A stretch of DNA of 30,336 bases from an uncultured Eggerthellaceae bacterium (GCA_934623455.1 CAKTVK010000015.1:1-30336), one strand, 5' to 3'. Positions 15,002-24,182 are shown, counted from the stretch's first letter. Notes: generated by a model from the letters alone, not told the origin. A program made the numbers and translations.

Positions 15002-17779
15002 CTATGAGCGCAGGTAACTCCTTTGAATGGCGAAGGCATCGCTTGCGTCAAGCATGAAGTCATTGTTGAAGTTTGCGGCAAGCCAACCACCCATCGAAAT
15101 GCGCGAGTAATCAGTGAATCGGTTGCAGGCAATGTCGTAGGCAAGTTGCGCATCCACAACGTTCACGCGACCGTTTGCATTCACGTCACCGCGGCGCGGC
15201 ATAACGGGGTCGTTTCGTGTGGCGGTTGTGCTTGAGAACGATGCGTCGACTATCTGCTTGGCGTCATTTGCGTCAACAAGCGTTTCGTAGCACCAATCCG
15301 TCATGACAAGGGGCTGTCCGAACAGCGTAGGCACAGTTTCGCCTTTCACGGAAGACAAGTATCTGACCAGCACTTTTCCGTTTGCATACTCTTCATCGCC
15401 TATAGAATATATGAGCACGTACGAGCTTACCGCAATGGGGTACATCTGCTCGCCAATGCATGCGACAACATGAGACGTTGGCCCATCGACAAGGGCAGTT
15501 ACCGTATTGCCCGAAATCTGAACTTGCGACGGATCGGTGTTCACCAGGTACGGGTAAACGCGAGCGTTGAATGCACGCGGCCAGGTATTTTCAAATGACA
15601 CTTTATCAGCGGTTACATAGGGAATCTGCGCGCTTGCGCCAGCTGTTTCCAGCCCCAGGTTGTCGGGGAAGGTGAACGATTCGGGAAAGCGCGTAAACTG
15701 CGAACGCTCGGCCGAGATGCGATACGGCTCGGTGTAAGTGCTGCCAGAGCCGGATACCGAAGTCGTTTGCGTGTTTGTGCCGAACTCCTGCACCCAGTAG
15801 TCAACGCCGTTAAATGTTATATGGCCGATGCCAACCGAAGTAAAGCTGCTGTTAAGCATGTTGCGGCGATGCCCCTGGCCGTAATAGTTTTCGTTGTCTT
15901 CGCGCCAGCCAACGAAGGCATCCCAGGCGCTGCCATAACCTGCAGCAATGTTTTCGCCTGAAGCACTGATGCCATTGTACGTTGCGGTGAAGCAATCCGA
16001 ACCATCAGGACGTTCGTGGGCAAAGTTCACGGCAATCTCGGCCGCGCGCATCTGAGCGATCTTTTCCAGGTTCTTGTCGTATGAGAGCGTGGAAAGCCCT
16101 GGAACATCTACCCTGCCGCCGCTGGTGTTTTTATACCAGGCATCGCTTCCCGTGCGGAAATCATTGATCATGGACAGCATAGAGCGAGAATCTTGCTCGT
16201 AGTAGGTCACATCGTACTCGATGGTTACCAAAGTAGCATTGTTCTTATAGCTTCCATCAGGCATTTTAGTGAATGGTCCATTTATGATCACATCTTCGGG
16301 GAAAGCGTTCGTGCCAATGGATTCCACCGATTTGGGAATGCTCACGCTTGAGATTTTAGTGCCGTAAAACGCACTATCGCCAATGCTAGTAAGACCATCG
16401 GGTAGCGTGACGGAAGTAAGACCCGAACCGTAGAACGCAGTGGTCTCTATGGTTTTCACTGATTGCGGAATGGTTATTGTGGTAAGCGATTCGCAGTTAG
16501 TGAACATGCCGTTTTCAATGATTTCAAGGCCTTCCGACAGTTCAACCGAGGTCAGATTGGGGTTGTAAGCGAACATGTTGTTGTATTCAACTTCGCTTGA
16601 CCCCTTGTAGCCGCTTCCCAGTTTTGCATGCGTCATGGATTTGCAAGCCTGGAAAGCGCTGCGTCCGATTTCGGTCACGCTGTCAGGGATGTCAACGGAA
16701 GTCAAGCCGGACAGGTTGAACGCGCCTGCGCCAATACTCTTCAGGCCGTCAGGAAGCACGACTTGCGTGATGCCAGCCATATCTTCACATGCGCAATCGT
16801 CGATTGCGGTTACCGTGGAGGGAGGGGTGAGCGTGCCTGTGAACTGGTCGGATACGCGAATAAGGCGCGTCACGTCCCCATTGTACAGTGCGTTGTCTAT
16901 TTTCGTGAAATACGGATTGCTTGGCGAGAACGTTACATAGGCAAGATCAACGTCGCGAAATACGGTGGCGTCAATGTTGCTCACTGTAGAAGGAATGTAG
17001 AGCGAAGGCAGCACCCAGGTGTTTTTGAAGGCTTGATTGCCAATTGACTCAAGTCCTTCGTTCAGGTTGACTTCACGAAGCTTTGTGCAGCCTGCAAAAA
17101 CAAGTTGACCGATATGTTTCACGGAAGAAGGCAGCGTGATGGATGTGATGGACGTACCGGCGAAAACAGCGGAGTCCAGCGTCTCGATGCCCTGGCCTAC
17201 TTCGATGTTCGTGATTGACGAACGGTACGAATACCAACCAGGAACGGGTTGCGAGAAACCCCAAAACGAGTCGGTTTCCCCGTAGAAACCCGTAGAGCCC
17301 GAACCGGAAAGCTTCAAAGTGCCGGCGCCATCGTAGGTCCAGGAGATGTTCGTACCATCGGCGCCATTATCTGTGGTGCCGCAGTAGCCGCTGTCTGCTT
17401 GCGTACCATCACTTAAGGTGCTCGCAAGGGCAAACGTGCTTGCACCGTTTTCGACGGGCGCTTCGCTTGCGGGTGATGCTGCAGTCGCGGCGTTATCGCT
17501 GTTTGCAGGAGCTTCCCTGTTGGGCTCAAGCAGCTTGTCGGGGCCTGTTGCGGTGTTCTCCGTTCCTGCGGTGTTACTGTCGGAGGCGCTGCCCTCTCCT
17601 TCTGCCGTTGCGGTATCGCCAGAATCCGTCGTTGCCGCTTGGCCCACTACGGGGCTGCTGCTGTAATTGGGATCCGCTTCTTGAGCGGTATCGGCCAATG
17701 ATGTTACCGGCAAAAGACCGCTCGCAAGCACCACGGAAAGCGCGGCGCTTGCCACTTTACGTAGAACAGTTCTTTTCAT
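15002..17779 (-). CDS. Secreted BspA-type LRR protein with CAP/SCP domain and dockerin-like tail
   Basis: The protein has 925 residues from ATG 17779 with GGGAG 10 nt upstream. A longer frame adds a non-signal extension. Residues 1-31 are a signal peptide (KRTVLRKVA, hydrophobic core, SLADTA). Residues 32-128 are a low-complexity Ala/Ser/Thr/Glu linker. Residues about 145-210 form the WTYDGAGTLKLSGSG cap and about 190-495 are LRR_5 repeats. Residues 528-668 are a CAP domain with AHERP (H588, E589), SGENIAAGYG (E609) and GHRRNML (H637). Residues 863-925 resemble a type I dockerin with two Asp/Asn-rich calcium loops (GDVNANGRVNVVDAQ; NFNNDFMLDASDA). No sortase motif or membrane anchor is seen, so attachment would depend on the dockerin-like module finding a cohesin. 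LRR proteins of this class are usually adhesins. Confidence 0.9.
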   Translation of the reverse strand: MKRTVLRKVASAALSVVLASGLLPVTSLADTAQEADPNYSSSPVVGQAATTDSGDTATAEGEGSASDSNTAGTENTATGPDKLLEPNREAPANSDNAATAASPASEAPVENGASTFALASTLSDGTQADSGYCGTTDNGADGTNISWTYDGAGTLKLSGSGSTGFYGETDSFWGFSQPVPGWYSYRSSITNIEVGQGIETLDSAVFAGTSITSITLPSSVKHIGQLVFAGCTKLREVNLNEGLESIGNQAFKNTWVLPSLYIPSTVSNIDATVFRDVDLAYVTFSPSNPYFTKIDNALYNGDVTRLIRVSDQFTGTLTPPSTVTAIDDCACEDMAGITQVVLPDGLKSIGAGAFNLSGLTSVDIPDSVTEIGRSAFQACKSMTHAKLGSGYKGSSEVEYNNMFAYNPNLTSVELSEGLEIIENGMFTNCESLTTITIPQSVKTIETTAFYGSGLTSVTLPDGLTSIGDSAFYGTKISSVSIPKSVESIGTNAFPEDVIINGPFTKMPDGSYKNNATLVTIEYDVTYYEQDSRSMLSMINDFRTGSDAWYKNTSGGRVDVPGLSTLSYDKNLEKIAQMRAAEIAVNFAHERPDGSDCFTATYNGISASGENIAAGYGSAWDAFVGWREDNENYYGQGHRRNMLNSSFTSVGIGHITFNGVDYWVQEFGTNTQTTSVSGSGSTYTEPYRISAERSQFTRFPESFTFPDNLGLETAGASAQIPYVTADKVSFENTWPRAFNARVYPYLVNTDPSQVQISGNTVTALVDGPTSHVVACIGEQMYPIAVSSYVLIYSIGDEEYANGKVLVRYLSSVKGETVPTLFGQPLVMTDWCYETLVDANDAKQIVDASFSSTTATRNDPVMPRRGDVNANGRVNVVDAQLAYDIACNRFTDYSRISMGGWLAANFNNDFMLDASDAFAIQRSYLRS

Positions 17780-17869
17780 GCTAGTTGAATCTCCCATCGA
17801 ACAAGCTAGACTGCAAAAAGTCGCGCAAGATGATAGAAACTGCATCATTTTGCGCCGTTAATCGGGGAG

Positions 17870-17878
17870 ATTGTAGCA
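17870..17878 (-). promoter_or_regulatory. Extended -10 promoter of the LRR-CAP-dockerin gene
   Basis: On the minus strand TGCTACAAT matches an extended -10 (TGnTATAAT), about 90 nt before the start codon. No -35 box is visible, which is tolerated by extended -10 promoters. Confidence 0.4.
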
Positions 17879-17992
17879 CTACACCCTTGATTGATGTTCT
17901 ATTGTTCCTACCAAGCTCCTACTTTCGCGCGTTTCGTTTCCTAGATTTAACAGGGAGTTGACATTGGACGCGGCAACAAGTCGCCTTCTCTG

Positions 17993-20044
17993 CTATTTGC
18001 CAATAAGCCACGAAAGAAGATCGCTGCCGTTTTCCTGGTAAGCAAGTTCAGCAACGGAAACATGGTCGGCTTCTGGCAATACAATGATGTGAGCGTTAGA
18101 GTTAACCCTTGAGAGCTTATTGATAAAGTCAATCGAAGAATCAGGCTTTACCACATCATCGTTTTCTCCTACAAAAGACCAGATAGGGGTATTGCGCAAG
18201 GCATCGCGCATCTCCTTTTTCCCGCGCACGCTACCAGCGCAGGGAGCAATGCGACTAAACAGATTGGTGTTCTTAGCGCCAATTGCCCACGTGCCCGTAC
18301 CGCCCATGCTAAAGCCGGTCAAGCTAATATTGCTGGTGTTAATGGGGTAGTTTTCGCACACAAACGATACAGCATTGACAACGTTGTCGTTGCACGAAAC
18401 CCAATCTTTCGCATCTGCGGGAAGCTGGGGAAGCAGCACATATGCCTCGATATTTCCCAGCTCGCCGGAAGAGAGATATTTTCCCAGACCATCGGCTGTA
18501 AGCACATCGTTCGGGTCATCGCTTTTGCCCGTAACACCGTGAAGATATACGACCAATGGCACGGTATCGCTTTCTATGGGGCCGGGAGCATAGAGCCAGC
18601 AGTTCAAACCACCGGCGTTGATAAGCTTTAGCGACCCGTATTCAAGATCGATGTTCTCGTATTTTCCGGCTGGCGATTCTCCTGCGCTTTCGCCGGACCC
18701 TTCTCCGTCAGTTGCTTCGCCTTCTTCGTTGCCGCCCAAATTCTTGCCACACGTTGCTGTGATTTTGCTTTCGGCAGAAACGTTGTCTGCAATTTCCACA
18801 TACGAAATGGGCTGCACGATATAGCTGTGCGTGCTGTTCGGTTCAAGGTTATCCATGGTTGTAGATGTGTCTATTGTGGTGCCCAGCATGGCGATAAGCC
18901 CCGTATCCTCAAAGTATTCAAAAAGCTGGTACTCGGTAGCTCCCTTTACGGGCTCCCAGCTTAGCGTGATGCTGGTGTCAGTCACGTGATCAATGGAAAC
19001 AAGAGGTGTTTCGAGCGTTGCGAGCTCAACTTTCTGTTCGGGCTCTTCTCCGTTGAGAATTTGCAGTACACGGAAACCCACATCTTCGTACCCTTGCGCG
19101 GCGTCGCGGCCTTCTTTGCGGTTCTCGGTGCGGCAATCCGTGCGCTCGGAATTCCAGGCGCCGCCTTTTACGCCCAAGGTTGATTCATCATTGCGTGCCG
19201 TAGATGTCCATTCCCATACGTTGCCCCAGAAATCAAGCGCACCGTGGGCTCCGCGTGTGATGCCTTCGAACTGCGTTACAGACATGCGGCCATCGCTGAT
19301 ACCGCAGTTGAAATCGGCGTCTTTCGGCATATGGCCTGCTGCCAGCTCCCATTCGCTTTCGTTGGGCAATCGATACGTGTTGGTGCCATCTTGCTGGGTA
19401 AGCCATGCGCAGTATGCTTGAGCATCGGCATAGGAAACGTAGTTTACGGGCAGATCGGCTTCCCTTTCCGGATAGCTTCCATCCACCCAATTCTCGGGCG
19501 CTTTCGCTCCAGTTGCCTGCAGGTATTGCGCGTACTGCTCATTCGTTACAGGCGTGCGGCTCACGTAGACGCTTTCGCCCGCTCCCATTACGGGAATGAA
19601 ATCGTAGTTTGCTGCGTTGCTGGTCTTCCACTGCAACAGGCGCGAATCGGTAAAACGCAGCATGCTGCTATTGATTCGATTCCAATAGGTGGCGTACATG
19701 TCCTGCACAATGTCTTCCATTTCCGCTACAATCTCATCTCCACCTGATTTGCCTGCGGTTTCCGCCTTCAAGCTGGCCAGTTTTTCTTCCTTGCGCGCCA
19801 AGACATCGTCATAGTTTGCAATAACAATAGCGCGCAGATTCAAATAGTTTTCCTGCGTGGGGTTTCTTTGGTACTTTGAGATGAGCTCTTTCGTTTCAGG
19901 CGTAAGTTCTGGCTGTTCGGTCTCAATAAAACTGCTATGCTCGAACGATGTTTGCGCAAACGCTGTGGTGGGCAAACAAGGCAGAGCGGAAAAAGCAAGG
20001 GTTGAGGCAAGAAGAATGCTTGCTGCCGCTTGAGGTTTTTTCAT
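17993..20044 (-). CDS. Secreted FGE-like / fibronectin III / esterase fusion
   Basis: The protein has 683 residues. ATG 20044 has AGGAG 5 nt upstream. Residues 1-30 are a signal peptide ending AFA. Residues about 145-328 are a formylglycine-generating-enzyme (SUMF1) fold with TPVTNEQYAQYL, RLPNESEWE, WGNVWEWT, GGAWN and GFRVL. Residues 345-432 are fibronectin type III, 435-460 a Gly/Glu/Ser linker, and 463-683 an alpha/beta hydrolase of the esterase/PHB-depolymerase type with GFSMGG (S579), ENDD (D629/D630) and EADH (H661). Of the two cysteines used by oxygen-dependent FGE, only one position is kept (C304), so the first domain is probably not a sulfatase activator and may bind ligand instead. 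The esterase triad looks complete. The gene is divergent from a two-component system. Confidence 0.88.
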   Translation of the reverse strand: MKKPQAAASILLASTLAFSALPCLPTTAFAQTSFEHSSFIETEQPELTPETKELISKYQRNPTQENYLNLRAIVIANYDDVLARKEEKLASLKAETAGKSGGDEIVAEMEDIVQDMYATYWNRINSSMLRFTDSRLLQWKTSNAANYDFIPVMGAGESVYVSRTPVTNEQYAQYLQATGAKAPENWVDGSYPEREADLPVNYVSYADAQAYCAWLTQQDGTNTYRLPNESEWELAAGHMPKDADFNCGISDGRMSVTQFEGITRGAHGALDFWGNVWEWTSTARNDESTLGVKGGAWNSERTDCRTENRKEGRDAAQGYEDVGFRVLQILNGEEPEQKVELATLETPLVSIDHVTDTSITLSWEPVKGATEYQLFEYFEDTGLIAMLGTTIDTSTTMDNLEPNSTHSYIVQPISYVEIADNVSAESKITATCGKNLGGNEEGEATDGEGSGESAGESPAGKYENIDLEYGSLKLINAGGLNCWLYAPGPIESDTVPLVVYLHGVTGKSDDPNDVLTADGLGKYLSSGELGNIEAYVLLPQLPADAKDWVSCNDNVVNAVSFVCENYPINTSNISLTGFSMGGTGTWAIGAKNTNLFSRIAPCAGSVRGKKEMRDALRNTPIWSFVGENDDVVKPDSSIDFINKLSRVNSNAHIIVLPEADHVSVAELAYQENGSDLLSWLIGK

Positions 20045-20136
20045 GATTGCTCCTGTTCTCGATGCGGTCCGCTTAGTTGTAGCGGCTCGATTTGGGTAAT
20101 AATCGTAGTTTGAGCGGCAGGGGCATTTCCACGGTT

Positions 20137-20158
20137 AACATGTGGCAAACATGTGGCA
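20137..20158. promoter_or_regulatory. Tandem 11-bp direct repeat, candidate OmpR-family binding box
   Basis: AACATGTGGCA is repeated exactly, back to back. An 11-bp period is the spacing typical of binding sites for OmpR/PhoB-type regulators. It lies about 93-115 bp upstream of the secreted esterase-fusion start and 108 bp upstream of the response-regulator start. Confidence 0.55.
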
Positions 20159-20204
20159 GTCTTTCGCAGCAAAGAAGCAATGCAGAAAATGTTTCCGTAC
20201 GAAA

Positions 20205-20246
20205 ATGCATCTGAGCCTACTAAAATACTTTTTAGATGCATCTAAA
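20205..20246. promoter_or_regulatory. Repeated ATGCATCT sites and 16-bp palindrome before the response regulator
   Basis: ATGCATCT occurs at 20205-20212 and 20236-20243, 31 bp (three turns) apart. The second is the core of the perfect palindrome TTTAGATGCATCTAAA (20231-20246), only 19 bp before the ATG. A candidate autoregulatory operator. Confidence 0.5.
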
Positions 20247-20265
20247 GAGAAAGTGAGAAACGAAC

Positions 20266-21045
20266 ATGCAGATAGATGCTCAACCGCAAACGAAAGCGCG
20301 CATTTATCTTGCCGATGACGAAGAGAATATTCGCACGCTTATGACAGCCTTTCTTTCGCAAAGCGGCTACGAGGCAACGTCGTTTGCCGATGCGCAGTCG
20401 CTTTTGGATGCATACGATAAAAGTATTCCCGACTTAGTGATACTGGACATTATGATGCCGGGTCTTGATGGCTTGAGTGCGTTGAGTGTGTTGCGTAAGA
20501 AGAATCCCGATCTGCCCATTATCATTGTTTCCGCAAAGGATACCCCCTACGACCGAATTGCGGGCCTTACTTTGGGAAGCGATGATTATTTGGTTAAGCC
20601 ATTTTTGCCGCTTGAACTGGTGGCTCGCGTGGGTGCGCTTTTGCGACGCTCGAAGCGAGGTGCCGTGTCTGGCGTCAAAGCCGAAAGTAATCCGAAAACA
20701 TTTTCGTTCGGTTCGCTGGAAATGTGTCCCGACCGTCGCGATGCTTTCTTGGATGGCAAGCCGTTTGCACTTACGCCTGCAGAGTTCGATTTTCTGCTGT
20801 ACTTGATCGAGCACCAAGATAAAGCGGTTCCGCGCGAGGAACTGCTTAGGAAAATCTGGGGGATTGATTGGAATGCGGAAACGCGTGCCGCTGATGACCT
20901 GGTAAAACGCTTGCGTCGTAAATTACGTGCGGCAGATAGTGTCGTGCATGTGGAAACGGTATGGGGTTACGGATTCCGTCTTTCACTTGACGGCAAATTG
21001 TCTGCACAGCGCGGCGCAGACAATTCTGAATCCGAGGTTCGCTGA
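20266..21045 (+). CDS. OmpR-family response regulator
   Basis: The protein has 259 residues. The receiver domain (about 10-130) carries the acidic pair in LADDEEN, the phosphoacceptor D61 in VILDIMMPG, and the conserved Lys in DDYLVKPF. The C-terminal winged helix (about 150-245) has LTPAEFDFLLYLIEH and a typical ending ETVWGYGFRL. It would bind DNA as a dimer on phosphorylation by the kinase encoded next; the stop TGA and the kinase ATG share one base. Candidate binding sites lie in the upstream gap. Targets are probably itself and the divergent secreted esterase fusion, and possibly the acetylation genes (inference). Confidence 0.95.
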   Translation: MQIDAQPQTKARIYLADDEENIRTLMTAFLSQSGYEATSFADAQSLLDAYDKSIPDLVILDIMMPGLDGLSALSVLRKKNPDLPIIIVSAKDTPYDRIAGLTLGSDDYLVKPFLPLELVARVGALLRRSKRGAVSGVKAESNPKTFSFGSLEMCPDRRDAFLDGKPFALTPAEFDFLLYLIEHQDKAVPREELLRKIWGIDWNAETRAADDLVKRLRRKLRAADSVVHVETVWGYGFRLSLDGKLSAQRGADNSESEVR

Positions 21046-22457
21046 TGCGTACCGTTTTTTCTCGCGTTTTGATTCCTGTTGCCATCGCTTTGGCGGTGCT
21101 GCCGGTTTTATTGTGCGTGGTGTTCTACCAGTGCGCGAACCAGTACGCATATTCCCAAGCTCAAAAAGAGCTTGCGGCGTTGCAAGAGCAAATCGCGCCG
21201 CTCCTGAAAGATAATCTTGTCGAAGAATCCGCAAGTATTGAAGGCGAAACGGGAGAATCCACTTCGAGTTTTCTTTTCTCTGCCGGTGTTACCGCCTCGC
21301 AGCTGGGGGGAAATGCGCGTTTGTTGGTGTTATCTCAGCAGATGAGAGTCGTGTATCCCCGAAACGAGCAACAACGGGCAAACGTTCAACCGCTCGCCCG
21401 GCTTTTCTCTGAGCGCCTGGCGGGACAAGACGCTTCTGCTATCTCCGATGATGGCACATTTGTACTTGATGCCGGCGATTCCGGCACGTATCTTGCGTGC
21501 GTGTATAACGCCCCCGCAAATGCCCAGCCGCTACGGTACGTTATCACATATTGTCCCACGTCAAGCATTGGAGAATGGGTCGGCCGTGCAACAATGTATG
21601 TCTTTTTCATTGCGTTTGCGCTTGCAATCATCGCTTTTGCGTCTCTCTGGTTTGCTACGCGGCGGATCACACGACCTATGCAGCGCTTGTGCGAAGAGGC
21701 AGGACGCATTGGCGAAGGCGATTTTTCTCCCATTGAGCCGCACTTGAACGTTACCGAGTTGGAGCAGCTTAGGTGCGCCATGAATGATATGTCGGCGCGC
21801 CTTGCGTATGCGGAAGACACGCAGAAGCGCTTTTTTCAGAACGTCTCGCATGAACTGCGAAGTCCGCTTATGTCGATTGGCGGTTATGCACAAGGAATCG
21901 AGATGGGCGTTTTCAACCCTCCCGATCAGGCAGCCCGTATCATTCAGGAAGAAAGCGCGCGTTTGGGCAGCGCTGTTGACGGGCTGCTTACGCTTTCTCG
22001 ACTCGATTGCACAAGAGAGGCGCGGGAGCTGCACGATATTGATGTGTGCGCAGTGACACGCGAATGCATTGAGCGGGCGCGCGGCGCGGCGGATGCTGCA
22101 GGGGTCGCGATTCAAGTCGATTCCAATAGCCAATCTGTTACCGTCCAAGGCAGCGAAGAGCTTTTCAGCAAGGTGATGGACAATTTGCTGAGCAATGCGG
22201 TCCGTTATGCGAAAAACGCGGTTACAGTTCGCATATTACCGGACGAAGGTAGCGTTTCGGTTGTTGTAGCGGATGATGGCCCCGGCATTGCAAGCGAAGA
22301 CCTCCCTCATGTTTTCGAGCGTTGCTATAAGGGCAAGGGCGGCCAGTTTGGTATTGGGCTTGCTGTTGCGCAGACGGCAGCCCACCTTATGGGCGCCGCA
22401 CTTGATGCCGCGAACGCGCCTGGTGGCGGCGCTGCTTTCACTATGCGCTTCTTCTAG
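21045..22457 (+). CDS. Membrane sensor histidine kinase
   Basis: The protein has 470 residues. It has an N-terminal membrane helix (about 8-28), an extracytoplasmic sensor region of about 150 residues without a recognisable family, a second helix (about 185-205), HAMP (about 206-258), HisKA with NVSHELRSPL (H269), and HATPase_c with DNLLSNAVRYA, VADDGPGI and GIGLAVAQT. All catalytic boxes are intact. It should phosphorylate the response regulator encoded just upstream. Its stop codon lies inside CTAG (22454-22457), which also supplies the stop codon of the convergent gene. Confidence 0.95.
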   Translation: MRTVFSRVLIPVAIALAVLPVLLCVVFYQCANQYAYSQAQKELAALQEQIAPLLKDNLVEESASIEGETGESTSSFLFSAGVTASQLGGNARLLVLSQQMRVVYPRNEQQRANVQPLARLFSERLAGQDASAISDDGTFVLDAGDSGTYLACVYNAPANAQPLRYVITYCPTSSIGEWVGRATMYVFFIAFALAIIAFASLWFATRRITRPMQRLCEEAGRIGEGDFSPIEPHLNVTELEQLRCAMNDMSARLAYAEDTQKRFFQNVSHELRSPLMSIGGYAQGIEMGVFNPPDQAARIIQEESARLGSAVDGLLTLSRLDCTREARELHDIDVCAVTRECIERARGAADAAGVAIQVDSNSQSVTVQGSEELFSKVMDNLLSNAVRYAKNAVTVRILPDEGSVSVVVADDGPGIASEDLPHVFERCYKGKGGQFGIGLAVAQTAAHLMGAALDAANAPGGGAAFTMRFF

Positions 22458-24172
22458 TGCGCGGCTGCAATTTCAAGAGCGAATTTCTCGAGTGTTCCAT
22501 CGCTTTTCACGAGATAGATCATAGCTTGCTGACTTTCGGTGAGCGTTTTCGTATCGACGCCCCAGAAAATGTCGTTTTCGCGAACAACGCATTCGTACGT
22601 CTTTCCATTCATTTGCACATAAGCGTAGTCAAGGCTGCTGGCATCGTATGGAAGGGAAAAATTTGCCACGGCGCTTTCCGGGTCGAATAAGAGCGCGGAT
22701 TCCAGTGCAGCAGATTCCGGTGCAGCGATCAAGGTAAAATCATTCGGGTCAAAGGTGCTGGAAAAAACAGGGGGCAAATCGACACGTTCCAGGTCTTCGC
22801 TATTGTAATAGCCGTCGCGAATGGTGTAATCCGCGGCTTCAAACACCACAACATTGGGCTGAAACACATCGATATAATACGCTGCATTCAATACGTTGAC
22901 GTACGCACGCACTAAAGCTGCATTGGAAAACTGATGGTACAGCGATGTTCCTTGCGAGCAAAAATAACTTCCCTGGAACATGAGCAGCCGTGCATTGTTG
23001 TCCACTGTTGGGTTCATCCAATTCCAGACATCGGTCGAATAGTCGCTTACTTCAAGATCACGTTTGTATTCGGGCTGGTCAACGGCTTGTGTTCCATCAT
23101 CGATATGCAGGTAGCGATCCACATCGATGTCAAGGGGATATGCCGAGGCGGGCAGGTGCGTGTAGTGATCCTGGCTGACGTAATAATCGCTTAAGTCGGC
23201 TTGCTCGACATTTACGCCCAGTTCTGCCAATCGTTGCAGGATAGCGTTTGACGCTACGAACGCTCCGTCGGTATTGAAATGTCCCGTGTCGAAGAATTGA
23301 TTGAAAACGTCGATGCCTTCTTCTCGCGCTTGCCTCAGGTAACCGGTTAAATCAAGGTACTCCACCCCACCTGAATCAATCAGGGGCTGAATAGTGTCGA
23401 AGACGTTCTTGCGCAAGGGGACGTAATCGGGAATTAGGTCGTCGTAGGCAAACTCTTTGCTGGGCGTGTTTACGTAGAGGAAGGGGATGTTGCGCTGTTT
23501 GCAATAATCACTCAGCATAACAACGTAGTTGGCATACAGATCAAGATAATCATCGGGCGCAACGTAAAAGTCATAAGCATGAAACAAGTGTCCATCCAGC
23601 CCATAATCATAATCGGGATGCGTCATGATATGGAACGCAATATCGTTTCCCAGAATGTATGCGGTCATTGCCTCATTTCTGAATCCAATGCGATCCATTA
23701 GATAGCTTTCGGCATGAGATGTAATTTTGTCCATTGCTGCTTGCGCGTTGTCAAGAAAGCTTGTCGCACGGGTGAGCGTGTTGTTTGCAAATGCCACGAT
23801 TGATGCCTCTTCGTCTGCGACTTCTGTATCGATCATGATTTTTTCGCTGGTGGGTGCATTTTCTTGCAGCTCTTCGCTTGCGGCTTCGCCAGTATTCGCG
23901 CTTGCTGCTCTGGACGCTGGCTCATCGAGTGGTTCTGCGGTGAGACTAGGTGGTTCGCTTGCCCCTGTTTGCTCTGCATCTGAATTGGCTGCAACGCCCA
24001 AAATTGCGCCGACTCTTTTGCTGAGCTCTTCGAATGACGGCATTTCTTCGGCGTAGCGATTATCGGTATCAAGAAACAAGCTGGTGGAGGTGTTGGTCAA
24101 CGCAAGAGGTACGCATATGCATAGGGCCATAAGGGTGAGCGTAATTTTATTGCCGAGCGACGTTCTTTTCAC
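22454..24172 (-). CDS. AlgX/DHHW-like SGNH-type protein, partner of the MBOAT O-acyltransferase
   Basis: The protein has 572 residues when started at GTG 24172. AAGGAG lies 6 nt upstream, whereas an upstream start would overlap the MBOAT gene. Residues about 8-30 form a single signal-anchor helix, followed by a Ser/Ala/Glu linker to about 105. The rest resembles AlgJ/AlgX/DHHW acetyltransferase partners: a GLDGHLFH segment, a strand with FLYVNTPSKEF, and a D-x-x-H element in FFDTGHFNTDGAFVAS. Such proteins take an acetyl group passed through the membrane by the MBOAT protein and place it on an extracellular polysaccharide. The MBOAT gene is 10 bp upstream. The polymer acted on is unknown. Confidence 0.82.
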   Translation of the reverse strand: MKRTSLGNKITLTLMALCICVPLALTNTSTSLFLDTDNRYAEEMPSFEELSKRVGAILGVAANSDAEQTGASEPPSLTAEPLDEPASRAASANTGEAASEELQENAPTSEKIMIDTEVADEEASIVAFANNTLTRATSFLDNAQAAMDKITSHAESYLMDRIGFRNEAMTAYILGNDIAFHIMTHPDYDYGLDGHLFHAYDFYVAPDDYLDLYANYVVMLSDYCKQRNIPFLYVNTPSKEFAYDDLIPDYVPLRKNVFDTIQPLIDSGGVEYLDLTGYLRQAREEGIDVFNQFFDTGHFNTDGAFVASNAILQRLAELGVNVEQADLSDYYVSQDHYTHLPASAYPLDIDVDRYLHIDDGTQAVDQPEYKRDLEVSDYSTDVWNWMNPTVDNNARLLMFQGSYFCSQGTSLYHQFSNAALVRAYVNVLNAAYYIDVFQPNVVVFEAADYTIRDGYYNSEDLERVDLPPVFSSTFDPNDFTLIAAPESAALESALLFDPESAVANFSLPYDASSLDYAYVQMNGKTYECVVRENDIFWGVDTKTLTESQQAMIYLVKSDGTLEKFALEIAAAH

Positions 24173-24182
24173 TGCTTGCTCC

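Noticed and set aside
17993..20044. Active formylglycine-generating sulfatase activator
   Set aside because: One of the two catalytic cysteine positions is not a cysteine and no sulfatase gene is nearby.
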